Assembly (NCBI RefSeq): GCF_000372725.1
Contig: NW_005195149.1
Coordinates: 246,133-310,132 of the forward strand
Length of the DNA: 64,000 nucleotides
Reading direction: 5' to 3'
Source of the DNA: Emiliania huxleyi CCMP1516
Lineage: Eukaryota; Haptophyta; Isochrysidales; Noelaerhabdaceae
This document shows positions 19,467 to 37,462 of the stretch, one piece after another. Positions within the stretch are counted from its first letter, which is position 1; each line of letters starts with the position of its first letter. The translations under genes and the position numbers were made by a program. The notes under the pieces were generated by a model. The model saw only the letters and a list, made by a program, of their open reading frames with translations, made no database searches and had not been told where the DNA came from.

Positions 19467-22036
19467 CTAAACGCGCGAGGCGGTGGCGGCGGCGGTGCGG
19501 GGGATTGACAGGGGAGGCGGCGGGATTGACAGGGGATGGGGCGGCCACGAGCGGAGCGGCGGCGAGAGGGGGGGCGGCGGCGAGGCGCCAACGAGCGAGG
19601 CGCCCGCGCCATCAGAGGGACGCGCCGCTGCGAGATGGAGGGCGGCGGTGACGGAGGCAAGGCGCGAGGAGGCGGCGGCGGCGGCGGCGGCGGCGGCGAG
19701 AACGGCGGCACCGAGTTGTCTCGGTGAGCGGAGCGGCGGCAGGAGGAGGAGCAGCTCGCTGTTGAGCGCTTTTGAGCCTGGGATCCCATGCCACTGCGAC
19801 CGGCGTGCCCGGGAACAGAGATTGCGCGCGCGCCGCCACTCACGACGCGCGCGCGATCTTTCTCCATCGTTGTCGCCTCCGTCGACTGTGGCTCTGCCTC
19901 TTCCCTCGCCTGCGTCCTCCTCGTCTCGCCTGCCATCGTCCCGTGTCTCCTCGTCCTCGCCATCGCCTTGGCCGTTGTCTACCTGTTCATCGTGTCCCCT
20001 ACTGCTGGTGGCATCGCCGTTGGCTTCCTCTCTCCCCCTTTCCTCCCTGCCCCTCTCGCTGTCTGGTGTTAATGGACCCCCTTCCTCTCCCTCGCCACCG
20101 TCACCGTCACCATCCCCGTCGCTCCCGCCCTCCATCCCCGCCGCATTTTGTCTCACACTCGTCTCTGCCATGTCCGTCGTCGCCGCCGTCCTGTCTGTTG
20201 CGCTCTGTGCTCCGTGGTACAGTCGCTTATTGTTGCTCAGGATTAGCTCTCGCACCAGGACAGCCTCCTGCTCGTTACTTTGGCTTGCCGATATGCATCC
20301 AAAGTTCCACGCTAGCTCCTCCTTCGTCACGTCTATCTTTTTGCAGTATCTCGCAAATGCCGTCCGAGCTTGCTGGGGTGTTATTGCGTTCGGATCCGCC
20401 TTCGTCCCCGCCTTGTATCCCATCTCCTTGCGATGGCTCCTGTATGAGTCCCCATATGACCATGTGATTTCTTGGCCTTCCTTGACTCCTCTCTCTGCAA
20501 ACAGGACCATCACCTGCGCAGCTGCCTTGCCTAATTGTATCTCCTCGTAGCGTACGAAGTGCGTCGCCCTCGTGCCTTGCTTCGGCTCGTTCGATGCTGC
20601 TGGCCAGTCAAAGTTAATTTCTCCCAGGCGCGCCGCGACGCTGTCAAAGTCGTCCTCGCTCTCGTCGTCACTTCCATCCAGCTGCGTCCCCCCTGCTGCC
20701 GTGTGTCGTGACAGTTCGTCTGGTACTGTCTCCGGTGGCTGCGCCGTTCCTGTCCGGAAGATCTCCCCAGTGTAGATGCTACACACCTCGAATTTTTCCA
20801 GCCTCCTCGTCGCCACCTAGTTCCCCTTCCGCTATGCTAGAGGGGCCTACCTTCGCTTAACCACCGTGCCGCCCGTCGTTAGCATGGCCGTCGTTACTTT
20901 CGCCGCCGCCTCTGCTGCTTGTCGGCGGAGCGCCTCGCGCCTACCCTCGTCTCCATGCTCCTGGTCTTGGAGCACTTGGAGTGCAGTCGGCAACCTCACA
21001 TCCAGGGCCGGGGAGTCTTGTTCTCTTTGTAAAATTCTTTTTGTTTTCCTGCGCTTCCTGTCGCTGGGCCGGCGACGTATCTTGCCGTCTGCCTCCGCGT
21101 CCTGGCGGGCCGCGTTTCCTTCCCCTCGTCCCGTCTGTTTTCTCCTACGTGGTCGCCCTCGCGTGCGCCGCTCGCCGTCTGTTCTCCTCTCTGCTCGTCG
21201 TCCTCGTCCCCTCGCTGTCGTCGCTTCCCTCCGGCGCTCGCCGCATCGTCGCTCCTGTCACCGCGTTTCCTGCGCCGGCCTTCGCCTTCGAGCTCGCAGT
21301 GGGTCGTTTTGAGTGTCGTCCCCATCGCTCTCGTCGTTCTGCCTCTCCCCGCTTCGAGGCGTCTCTCTGCCTCCTCCCTTTCCTTCTCTTCGGCCTCACG
21401 TTGTCGATGTCGCCTCCGTCGCCAGCAAATACACGCATTCGCCGCCCACTCTATTTCTCGTATCCTCTCCTTTCTTTCCTTCTGTCCCTCTTTCAGGCGT
21501 TCTGTCTCCGCGGCCACTCGTTCCTTCCTCTCCGCCTCAAGTCCCTTCCTCTTCCCTTCCCGTACTTTGATTATTGATGCCGCCGTCTGCTGCAGTGCCT
21601 TGAGTGAGGTCACCACCCGTGTGTCATACTCCCTCATGATGTCTTCTGGCGGGTCCTGGTCCATCACACTCGGCTCGGGTAGTCGTCCAGCTAGCAGTTG
21701 CTCCATCGCCTCCCATTCCTCGTCGCTCTCTCTTCTCCCTGCGCTCCTCTTCGTCGCCCCAGCAATGGCGCGTACAGCGAGCGCCTGGGCTTCGCACTCT
21801 GCGGTGTGGGCGAGTGTCCGCCTCCTTGACTTCGGCGGCGTCCATCGTAGCGCCTTGAGCACGTCCGCCGCGCCTTTCCTCATCGCCCGGTGGTGCTCCC
21901 TCCTCTCTCCCTTCACCGCCTCGCACTCGGCGCATAGGACGTGCCTGGTGTTTGCTAATGTACGCATGCACTTAGGATGCCAACAACCTTCAGCCCCATC
22001 GGCAAACGGGAAATATATCTCTTTGATCGAGGGCAC
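19467..22036 (-). CDS. Zinc-binding, coiled-coil and SET-like protein, at least two exons
   Basis: The downstream exon starts at 20816 after an AG acceptor. It encodes a SET-like end (FVRYEEIQLGKAAAQVMVLF.., VKEGQEITWSYGDSY), then an acidic and Arg-rich tail. The upstream exon (about 20996-22036, preceded by GCGCAG) has a Cys/His cluster (CWHPKCMRTLANTRHVLCAEC), a long coiled coil (ERKERVAAETERLKEGQKER) and a basic Arg/Glu region. That last region is also present at 59915-60300 on the plus strand. The upstream frame is stopped inside the 51-bp insertion at 20970-21020, so either the insertion is spliced out or this copy is broken. The true start lies above 22036. A histone-methyltransferase role is only suggested: the NHS motif of SET domains was not seen. 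Confidence 0.5.
20870..21315 (-). repeat. About 400-bp segment duplicated at 59915-60300
   Basis: Both copies encode the basic run HCELEGEG.RRKRGDRSDDAA and QTARYVAG, and later AMLTTGGTV, with very high DNA identity. Orientations are opposite. Outside the segment the flanks differ, so it is a dispersed repeat or a duplicated exon. Confidence 0.8.
20970..21020 (-). mobile_element. 51-bp insertion with 6-bp target duplication (intron-like element)
   Basis: Compared with the homologous copy at 59915-60300, this locus has 51 extra bases flanked by GTCTTG at 20964-20969 and again at 21015-21020. The insert shares its core with 2243-2296. On the minus strand it contains GTGAGGTTGCC near its start and CTCCAAG at its end. 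Confidence 0.6.
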
Positions 22037-23081
22037 CGCCTGCGCACCTCGACTCGTTTGTGTTCGACGTCGTTTTCACCTCGACTCCCGGCGGTCGTCG
22101 CGCCCCTGAGTCTCGATCCCTAAAGGGGAGAGCAGGGCGCGACCGCGGGCGCGGGAGCGCCCGGCAGGGCCGTGGGTGGGCGGTCGGTCGGTGCGAGGGG
22201 AGATTGAGTAGATAGATCTTGGGTGGGCTAGGCGCTGCGGTGGAGTGGAGCGCCGCCTGCGCGGAGCCTGAACACGCGTACTCGTCTGCGTAGCCCTGGG
22301 CGTGTTGGCGGGTGGTTTAGGGCGGAGGCGGGGCGGCGCCCCTCGCCCTCTGCTTCTCGGGCTGGGCCCCGCGAGATTAGTTGCGAGCGTGTCGCGGTGT
22401 TTTCGCGGAACTACGGACAGGCCCGCCCAGCACGCAGCAGCCAGCCGGCGCTTTGTGACGCTTCTCTGCGTCTGTGGCGCGCGCCCAGCGTGTCGCCCCT
22501 CGGAAGGGAGTGGTGTTGGCCTGCGGCTCTTGGTGTACTATATATTTGGCAGTGCAGCACACGCACTCGTGCCGCCACTCTGCCATACACTCCGCGCACC
22601 GAGCCCCGCAGTGCGGAGTGCGCGCAGCGCCCGCGCGCGTCTAGGAGCGCGCCCGCGAGGGCTCCATACGGGGAGAGGACCGTGAGTTCGGGAAATCCGG
22701 GGACGCGACCCACTTCGCCACAGACGGTCCCGCGCGTCGCCGCTAAGACTGGCACACGCCCCGCACCGTCCGCTGTGTCCCCGTCTTTGTCCGGAGTGAA
22801 AGAAGTGCAACCAGTGTGAAGCGCGAACGCTCCGCGTCCTTCGCGTTGCTAGTCATCTATCTCGGAGGCGGAGAAGGCCTCGGCAAGGTTACACTGTCTC
22901 CTCGAAGGCGGAGAAGGCCTCGGCAATGTTACACTGTCTCCTCGAAGGCGGAGAAGGCCTCGGCAATAGTACACTGTCTCCTCGAAGGCGGAGAAGGCCT
23001 CGGCAATTGAGACGTCCTCGCCACACGCAACCCCGCGCGAGTGGGGCGCACGCGCGAAGCTCAAGACTGGCCCGTCTTGGC
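22037..23081. other. Intergenic, no gene recognised apart from a 39-bp minisatellite
   Basis: No domain-bearing frame was found. The stretch 22860-23010 is a tandem repeat, listed separately. Confidence 0.5.
22860..23010. repeat. 39-bp tandem repeat, about four copies
   Basis: Unit contains GGCGGAGAAGGCCTCGGCAA followed by TGTTACACTGTCTCCTCGAA. Copies are nearly identical. It lies just downstream of the stop codon (23082-23084) of the giant secreted protein gene. Confidence 0.9.
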
Positions 23082-26000
23082 TTAGCAGGACCAGTCCGCA
23101 TACGGCTGGGGGGGGCAGCCCCCGTTGGATTCGTCCCAGCCGTTGGGACAAATCGCATTGCACTGCGGGAGATCTCCAGACTCCGTGTTTTGACCGTACG
23201 TGCGAACCCAGATGCCCAGGTCGAGCGACAGGGCCGGAATGAGCAAGGTCGACTCGAGCCCATCACCGATGCGAAATTCGAAGGTGCTGTAGATGCTCGC
23301 CCAGTTGTACGGGCCTAATGTATGCGATGGAGTTAGTCAAGGCAGGTGCAGGCAGGTGCTCAGGCGTGATGGAGCACACCGTCGTCGGCGTACTTGCCGC
23401 ATATTGCGGCTTCTGCACCGTCTCCATCGAACTCACCCGGGTTCTGCTCGCCAATGCAGTAGTCGTAGCAAGGACAGTACCACTGCCTCGCCAGGGTAGA
23501 CGGTATCTCTACGGAGAAACAATCGGCCTGGCCGAAAGCCTCTTGCCTCGTGACTGGGCAGTTCAAAACTCCGCCCTCATTCCCTTGGTTCGCTCGGTCG
23601 TAGAAGACGCTGGTGGGCTGCGCTGTGTCATCGCACAGGCCAGAGTCCCGATCGGGAGTCTTGTAGTAGTAGCTGTACCCCACCGTGCCCTGCCAGAGGA
23701 CCGTGCCGTCATCGTCGTCGACGACTTTCTGCCCGGACGGTGCTCCGACGAACTCGGTTTTAACGAATGTGCCCGAAGGAGCCTTCACCTTGTTCACCAT
23801 GGTACCTATAGGGTGGGGAGCGGGACCATCGATGTTGCGTGTGCCGGCAAGACCCGGAAGTGAGAACTGCCCTAGACGTTGCGATCCTCTAGTGCCCCAG
23901 ACCTGTCGGCGTGAGCGTCATCGTGGCATACTTAGGCACACGGGCGCCCGGCACATAGGTCGCCAAGCCCGTGATGAAAGCCTCGTTGTACTTATTCAAC
24001 GTCGATGCGACCCAGGATTCGTTAATGGTGAAGGATAGCACGCCCTTCTTGCTCTTGTCGCCAAGGCCTTGGAAGTCGCGCCACGCTTGCATCGTCACGT
24101 AAGGTGTCTTCGGAGGGTCGTAAGAGCAGTCGGTCCAGGTGACTCTCGTGACATTGCAACACGTGGTGTTGGCCTCCCGAGGCTCATCGGCAGTGTAGCA
24201 GTCCGTCCCGTCGTAGTAGCGGTAACGCGGCAGCGACCCTGCGGCATCAGACTCCGGCTCGTTGACGTCGCACACCATCGTCTCGGTCACGGTCGTCGCA
24301 TTCTCGCAGGGCGGCGGATCCCACGGGACAATCGAGAGGCTGAGCCAGACCGACTCCGGCGGGTGCTGGTTTCCATTGCCCCAGACCCCGTTCGTCACGT
24401 ACTCGGACACGGCCTATTTATTAGGAGTGGTGAGCATGTGAGCACGAACGATGCCGATAAGCCTTACGGACGGCCACGCACCATGGCGTTGTTGTATACG
24501 CCCTCGAGGCCTTCAAGGTACGTGTTCGTTGTCTTGGACAGCATTTCCGATGTCCCACCGCAAACCGGCCTACGTGTGTGTGTGTGTGTGGTCGTGTCAC
24601 GTTGTGAGTGTGAGAAGATGGCACAAATGTTTCGGGCAAGCGGGCACCATGGGAGTGGCTTCCAGGCAGCACCAGCCCCGCACATCATGCTCAGTGGATT
24701 CGCCGTTGTCGCATCGACGCACTGCGTGTAGAGCTGAGTCATCTGATACTGGTAACTCGCGCAGAGCTGCTTGACCACGACGTACATCTGCAGCGCCAGT
24801 GCACTTATCCGGATGGTGAGCGCGGTTTGCTGGATGAGGTTGTCTGCAATGACCTCATCGGCGTTGTCGATCGCTGCGTTGATGGCGGCGTCCGTCGCCC
24901 CGAGGGCCTGCTGCTGCGTGAGGTCAATCTGGTACTGCTGGATCGCGGCGACGTAACGGGTGCCCTGGGTGGTGTAGTCGTTTCCTGCCATGATGAGATG
25001 GACCGCTGTGAGAGCACTAGGGCTTTTTTTGCGTGTGCGTGTGGAGTGAATAACGCGCCGTAATACGACTGCACCACAAGGTAGTCCACCACCTTCTGAG
25101 CCGCGGCGTTGACATCGCTGTTGTAGCCGGTCAGATACGGGTTGTACGTTTGCTTCACGTCAGCGACCCACTTCTGCCAGAAGCCAGTGCCCATCAGTGG
25201 CAACACCTGAGGGAGGGAAAGGTGGTTATCGTTCCACGGGGCGGGCATCGTCGACGCGGGGCAAGGGCGCGAACAAACTAGCAACCTTGTTGAGCTCGTC
25301 GGCCGTTTGCACCAGGCGCGCGGTTGGACCGCCGGGAACTGTCGACGAGGCGTCTGGAACGAGGTCGTAGTCGAATCCGAAGGCTTCGGTCATGAACTTG
25401 TTATAGCGCTGGGATTGTGTTGCAATGTCGTTTGGGTAGCTGCCTGTGCAGTCGCCGCCGACGCCGTCTTTATCGCACGCCTCGTTTGCGTCGGCGACGT
25501 CTTTGCAGGTGTAGCCAATACCGACCGCAGCGTCGACGAAGGTCTGTGGTGGGCGGGGGGGCGGGGGGTTGGGAGAGGGCGGAGTTGGGACGAGCAGGGC
25601 AAAAGGGGCGGAAAGGGCTGTTTACCTGTGACCCAGTGAGGAGCTGGAAGGTAGCGGACCCAGAGTTGGCGTTGTTCGTCTGGCCATCCTTACCGGTTTT
25701 CGATGGCAACTTGAAAAAGCCAGTGTAGCTGTCGCCCACCCTTTCGGCTTGCGTGTTGAAGACCTTGGCGGTCACACCGAAGCCCATGTCGACGATCCCC
25801 ATCGTGAGGCTGAGGATCGCTTTGATGCGCTGTTGCCGTCGATACGCCTTCAGCGCCTCCTCCAGCTCGTCCGCGGCCTCCTGCATGATGAATGCAGTCT
25901 CGTTGATGCCGTTCAGAGCGCCCTGCATCCCCATGAGGGCCGCCGAGATGCTCGCTTCGGTTTGCTTTATGGTCTCTGCCGTCACAGCCTGCGCACCGCT

Positions 26001-29000
26001 GTTTTCGCTGTCGTCGATGAGGAGCATTGTCTTCTGCATCTGAAACTCTTTGCTCTCGTCCGCGAGTTTGTAGATCTCATCTGCAAGTTTGCGAAAGTCG
26101 TCCATGTACAGACGAACCGAGTCCGTGAAGAAGCCCGCATTGAAAGTGGGAACATAGGGCGTGTCAGGCATGGACGCGAGAGACGCCGTGACCTGCCCGA
26201 TGTTGCCGATCTGAGAGGCGATGAGCTGTAGGATGCCGGTGCTGGCCCAGCTCGAGTCATAGTCATGCATCGACCGATTGAGTTGGGTGTAATACCCATT
26301 CAGAGAGGTCTGGACATAGCTCAGGAGGGCCGTCTGGTAGAAGTTGTTTGAAGTTCCATTCGGCACATTTGAGTCGTTCAGCATCGCAACAAGGGTGGCT
26401 GTGTCGGATGACAGCAGCTTCGCCACCCTTATGTTGGAGAGCTGAACGAGCTGGACGCCGTAGGCCGGATAGCTGAAGGAGCAGCTGCTGCCAGTCTCTT
26501 TGCGGCAATCGTCGGCGCACGTCATCTCGATACTCTCATCTTGGACACAGATCTTGTGGCCGCCTTTGTTGCCTGCGTTCGCCCCAGGCCGGTCGTTCCA
26601 GTACACCTTCTTGCTAGTGCCCACCGGGTCTCCCGCATTGGGGTACCATTCAAAGCAGCCATTGATCCAGTTGCCGTCATCCGTCAGCTTGCCTACCCAG
26701 GTCAAGCCTGCAGAGACAGGCACGGTGAGGTTAAGGGGGCATTTCTCTCTCTCTCTCAGCGCATCATGGGAACGGCGTACCGCTTCCCTCGGCAGCGCGT
26801 TGGCACTCGGCCGCGGTCCGCACGTCTCGGTATCCGCTTTGGCACGTCACCTCGGGATAGGTTAGGATGTCGGTGTCTAGCGCGATGCACGCGCTCCCCG
26901 CGCAGCCAGTCACCGCACCCGCAGAGCTGAGCAGCGTGCTCCAGTCGTACGAGGGCCCTACCTTGCTCCAAAAGATGTCGCCACAGACCGAATCCCAGCG
27001 CTCGGCGACTGCCTGCTGCTCCTTCGTGGTTGTGCCTGATCGCCAGGATGAGTCGTCGTAGATGAACTTGTTCGCGCTGCGGGCACAGATCTTGTGGCCG
27101 CCTTTGTTGCCTGCGTTCGCCCCAGGCCGGTCGTTCCAGTACACCTTCGTGCTAGTGCCCACCGGGTCTCCCGCACTGGGGTACCATTCAAAGCAGCCAT
27201 TGATCCAGTTGGCGTCATCCGTCAGCTTGCCTACCCAGGTCAAGCCTGCAGAGACAGGCACGAGCGGCTGACTGAGGGTGGGGCACACGGGCTACAACGT
27301 CAATACATGCGTACCGCTTTCCTCGGCAACGCGTTGGCACTCGGCCTCGTCTCGCACGTCTCGGTATCCGCTTGGGCACGTTACATCGGGATAGGACTGG
27401 ATGTCGATGTCAAGCGGGTCGTCAGGTTGCGCGCCGCAGTCAAACTTGTACGGCGACGGTACGAGGCCGGGGCTCTCGAAAGTGCTCGTCACGGGCCGGT
27501 CGTAGTATGCAAACACGAACGGCGGCTGCTCGCACTGCCGGGACACGGTATCCTCGGCCTGGGGCAAGATCACCTCGCTCGCTTCCTTGTCTTCATCGTC
27601 CGAGAGCATCAGCCCGAGCGGGCTGCGGCTCGGGAACCAGCATGGCACCGGGTCGCCTTGGGATGGCATCGGGTCGTCTTGGAATCGCGTGGGGTAGCTC
27701 GCGTGATTGAGGATGGGGCCTTCCGAAGCCGTGGCGGCATTGTATGCCACACACGACCAGGTTGAAGGCGGGCACGCGTCGACCGGCTTGTGCTGGTACT
27801 TCAAACAGTCCGCGTCATCAAGCGAACAAGAGCCTCCGTTGTCGCACGTGAAGGAGACGGCGCATGGCGTGTAGTCGGGATTCCCATCCGCGTCGCGAAC
27901 GCTGCACGTGGTGCCGTCCGCTGGCGCGAGGCAGAGCCAGTCGCCGCTGTCGTCCGTCGGTGTGTCGAGTCCTCCGACCGCACTCTGGTCGTAAACCGCA
28001 TTGCACCAAGCCCCACCGTTGGGGAGGCAGGAGCTTGCCTCCTGTCCGTACATGGAGGCGCGTGCGAGTTCGTTGTCGCAGGAGCACCAGCTCAACTGCG
28101 AGCTACCTTGGTAGTCCTGAAGCGCGAAGTAGCGATAGTCGGTGCACGCGTCCGCACAGGTGCGTGCGTCGTAGCCGTATTTGTGCGGGCCGAAGCGTAG
28201 GGCGCGGGAGGACTCGATAGCCGTGGTCGACAGTATGCATATCTTGTGGCCCCCATTTTCTCCAGACGTGGCCCTTACCTTGTTGTCGCACTGGCACGTC
28301 TTGACAAAGCCATTTGCGGGGTCGCCAAAGTTGTCGTTGTCGCACGATTGCGAACCGTCCTTTTCGTACCAGCTCGAGCCTTTGCCGTAGCGAGTCGTGC
28401 CGCCGGGACAGTCGCAGTACCCACCCTCCGTGGCACATTCAGACCATTCGAATCGGTCATTCCAGTAAACGTCCTTGCTCGTCCCCGGAGGCGCCCACGT
28501 TGGTGGTTCTCCCTCGTACCACTCGAAGCAGCCGCCTATAATGTGTTCGGACATGTCATGGACGTGCCCTAGAGCCTAGTCATCTCCGCCTCTGCGTGCT
28601 CGAGCGACCGATCCAGTTATCGTCGGGGTTGTCCATCGCGTTTCTCCAATTCAGGCCTGCGACAACACGGTCATGTTGATCGCGCGAGCGTTGCGGATCG
28701 TCACAGGGGTGTGGGAGGGTGGCGCACACCGTTCGAAGTTGCCACTTGCTGGCACTCGTTCGCGTCCTTCACGTCGCGGTATCCCGCCGGACATGTCACA
28801 TCGGCGTACCGGAGGATCGTAAACGACGGGTACGCAGGCGGGCTCTTTGCCCCAGCGGCTCCATAGTCCTTATAGGAGCCGACTGCCACAAAGGGCTCAA
28901 CTGGAGCACCCGTCGGAGGATACATGACGGTGCCAGCAGGGCAAACGACCGTGCTCGTGCCGCGATCCGGGTTGATTTTGGCGGCCTTCACGCAGCATGG

Positions 29001-30896
29001 GAACTCGTCACCACAGCCCTCGGAGTAGAACGGGCAACCGCAGTCGCAGTCTGGGCAGTCAAAGTTCTTCCACCGTTCCGATTTCGGGGTCGCATCAATG
29101 TCGTCCCTCGTGGGACAAGAGAGTCCATCACCTGTGTCCGTAGGGTCGCATGTGCCGGCCGGCAGATTGTCCTTGAATGTTGCTGGGACCCAGTCGACGA
29201 TCTCACACGAACCCGGGGTGCAGGACAGCGTGGCCTCACGGACGCCAAGGGGTGGCGGGAGAGGTGGTGGCGGCGGCGGGAGCGACGCTTCGATCGTCAG
29301 GTCCTTTTCAGACCAATAGTCGTTGTCACCGCAATCCAGATACCAAGTATACGTGCCGATCGGGAAGTTTTTGTACGATGTCGCCCACAAGTAGCCAGTC
29401 CATTGATGCGACGAAGAAAGGCCAGTAAGGTCACTAAGTGCGGTGACGCTTGGGGCCATGTCATCAATGTACCACATCCCGTATCCGAGCGAGATGAGTT
29501 TGTCGAGTGAGTAATAAGTAGAACCCGAGTAGTCATAACTGTAGTATGGGTCCCAAAACAGGTAGCGAGAATAGCCAGGGGATTCGGCAAAGTAGTAGGG
29601 TGCTCCCGAGGCGGTCGTTCCAACTTTGACCCACTTGGTGTTTCGCATATCGCCGAAGTTCCCTTTCGTGCAACCCTCCATCATCACGAATGACTCTGGG
29701 AACACCTCTGTCTCCGGCGGTTCGCTGTCGCTGCTGTCCACGTAGAGTTGGCAAGGAAAGCGCCCATTCTTCTGCGCTGAGACCATGCTTGACGAGGAGG
29801 AAACACGGCCCGAGTACAGCACGCACTCGGCGCCACACTTGTCGCTACTGTTCACCTTGAAGACGCTGATGGCCCACTCGTCCTGCGACCCGGCGGGCGG
29901 GTCGTCGCAGGAGGAGGTCGGCTCGAGGAGCGCGATGTTCTTGAGGTCCCAAACGGCGTTCGCGAGCACGTCCACCGCGCTGTACGCCTTCTCGCCAACC
30001 ACAACGCCGTCGTCTCCAATCTCGACGGCGCCGTGATCTGGCGACTTGGTGTAGGCGACCGAGGTTGACGGGTGGAACTTGAAGGTAATGTCTGCGATGA
30101 AGGCGCCCGACGTGTCGGCCGCAGACTCGGCGGCAAGCCGCTGCGACTTGGGCGTGACGGAGAGGTCGGAGCAGATGCCGGCCGCGGCGACCAGCCACGA
30201 CCGGGGGCGTGCGGGTACTTCCGGGGGCGTACGGGGCGACCCGATGGAGGCAAAAGCTGGCTGCCGTGCCGTCGGCTTCATGCTCGACATCAGAGGCGTT
30301 GGCGCCAGGCGCCGCCGGAGGCTGCGCCGCGCCTGGTCGGAGAAGGTGTGCGACTCGACGAAGAGCTGGCAGAGGAACCGGCCCTCCTTGCGCGCCACAA
30401 AGTTGTCCGACGCGCCCGAGACGAGGCCGGAGAAGTGCACGCACTCCTCGCCGCACGCCTCGTTGCCGGTCACCTTGAAGACGCTGATGGCCCACTCGTC
30501 CTGCGACCCGGCGGGCGGGTCGTCGCACGAGGAGGTCGGCTCGAGGAGCGCAATGTTCTTGTTGGTCCATGTGCCCGCGGCGAGCACGTCGGTCTGGCTG
30601 TACTCCTCGCCGCGGATCTCGATGCCGTCCTCGAGCGAGGCGGCCTGGTCGAACGGGGCGTCGGTGAAGGCGACCGACACCTCGGGGTGGAACTTGAAGT
30701 CGATGCTGCCGTCAGGCGCAAAGGAAAAGTCGGAGCAGAAGCCCGACGCGGCGACGAGCCAGTCCGGATCGTCGACTGGGTTGGGCACCGGCGGCCGCGG
30801 CGCGAAAGTCGGGACGCGGCCGTCCGGCGCGTGGAAGAGGAGGTCAGGCGCGGCACCGGCGAGGCGGGCGAAGGCGAGGAGCCACCAGGCCCTCAT
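23082..30896 (-). CDS. Giant secreted modular protein, about 2330 aa, 12 exons
   Basis: Start ATG at 30896 gives the signal peptide MRAWWLLAFARLAGAAP. Exons: 30896-28730, 28656-28609, 28535-27315, 27245-26781, 26707-25626, 25543-25286, 25206 to about 25055, about 25005-24648, 24569-24482, 24413-23903, 23805-23380, 23314-23082. All junctions keep frame with GT-AG except exon 7/8, which needs a GC donor or a 38-nt intron. Modules: two copies of a 140-residue domain (about 43-183, 232-388) sharing NIALLEPTSSCDDPPAGSQD; a Tyr-rich domain; a Cys-rich region; three TCPxGYRDV..EC motifs alternating with three GCFEWY..VYWND..GGHKIC modules; then a long helical part with a hydrophobic helix (IKAILSLTMGIVDMGFGVTA) and Cys-rich C-terminal exons ending PQPYADWSC. 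Probably a cell-surface or extracellular binding protein. The helical part resembles pore-forming helical bundles in outline only. Confidence 0.75.
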
Positions 30897-31701
30897 CCCG
30901 ACTGGCCGCCGCCTCGCGTCCACGGTGGTGGTCCGCGAGCGCGAGCGTGGGCAGCACGGACAAGGCGATGCTCCCCCCCAGGAGTTGTTCCCCTCGTCGT
31001 TGTCCACATCAAACGTGGCCGCGATTTCTTTAAATTCAGAAACCTCCAGGAAAACCGGGCGCGACACAATCAAGGCCGTTGACAGGTGAATAGAATCTTG
31101 TCGCATGGGCAGCGCGCCATCTTCAAGCAGATGTGCGACGTAACGATCGGCAGAGCGTCGGCGGCTTCAACCAAGCGTTCATTCATGGAGATCGCCGCCG
31201 CGGGGCACACGCGCTACGGCGCGGGTATGCTGCCCACTGCAGCCTCGAATGCTGGCGCCAGACTGGACTGGCTGAGGGAGGGAGGGCGGGGGGGCGGTGC
31301 GGGGGCGGGGGCGGAGGGGGGGGGGGGGGGCAGTGACACAGAGCGCACCACCGCACTCGAGAGAATACTCCGAGAGTGGAGACTGGGGCACGATGCGCAC
31401 GTGGTGTTCGGGCAGCTCGCACCGTGGTCACTCGCGAGTCGCGTCGGCACCGGGTCGGCAGACGGCTCCGCAGCTCCGCACTGTACGGATTGGTGGACAG
31501 CGTGATGCGTGTGTGCACTGCCGAGCGCCTTGTGCGTGTCTGCCCGCTGGGTGGACAGCGGCGTGATGCGTGTGCCGTGTGCGTGTCTGCCCGGTGTGCG
31601 GTGGGGCGCCTGCGAGACGACAAAAACGTCTCCGGTTTCGATTTCATGGATCATTCTGTTTTTAACGTACACGGTACAGCTACTCAGGTTGCATGCTACG
31701 G
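30897..31701. other. Intergenic between two minus-strand genes, no gene recognised
   Basis: Holds the upstream region of the giant secreted gene (above 30896) and the 3' flank of the NCA2-like gene. A duplicated phrase GACAGCGTGATGCGTGTG / GACAGCGGCGTGATGCGTG occurs at about 31496-31575. A G-rich run lies at 31310-31330. Confidence 0.45.
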
Positions 31702-37213
<5,512 letters not shown>

Positions 37214-37462
37214 GAGCCAAGAGGGGGGGGCGCTGAAAAAAAGAATTCTCCACTCGAATTCTAGCCTCGAGTACGCTCTCTCGCACGCCACTGGGCACGG
37301 GACTGGCGCGCACTGGCACTAACACAGGTACACCACGGGAGCCGCCAAGCGACTCCTAAAAGCCAAAAAGAATTCGCCGCGATAGAGGGCATAAAAAAGA
37401 ATATTCCATGATACACATCCCTTCTCAGGGCTCACCATCGGACGATGGGTTCCATCCGCTAA
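37214..37462. other. Upstream flank of the NCA2-like gene with family B element
   Basis: Contains the 43-bp family B copy (37291-37333), the hairpin-forming GGAGCCGCCAAGCGACTCC next to it, and two AAAAAGAATT blocks. No gene was recognised. Confidence 0.5.
37291..37333 (-). repeat. Intron-like family B, copy 1 (43 bp)
   Basis: Minus strand reads GTGTACCTGTGTTAGTGCC.. to ..CCCGTGCCCAG, with intron-like GT and AG ends. It is identical over 43 bases to 41478-41520 on the plus strand. Confidence 0.7.

Noticed and set aside
22302..22820. Several open frames of 90-140 codons on both strands
   Set aside because: Arg/Ala/Pro-biased translations of GC-rich DNA without domain, splice or start support.
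25049..25206. Exact junction between exons 7 and 8 of the giant secreted protein
   Set aside because: The obvious GT-AG pair breaks the frame; a GC donor or a 38-nt intron would both work, so no single solution is claimed.
25626..26100. Pore-forming toxin identity for the helical part of the giant secreted protein
   Set aside because: Only a general helical pattern with one hydrophobic helix is seen; no family signature supports calling it a toxin.
31086..31505. Plus-strand 139-codon frame
   Set aside because: Composition is repetitive (poly-Gly/Ala), it lies in the upstream flank of a minus-strand gene and no domain is recognisable.
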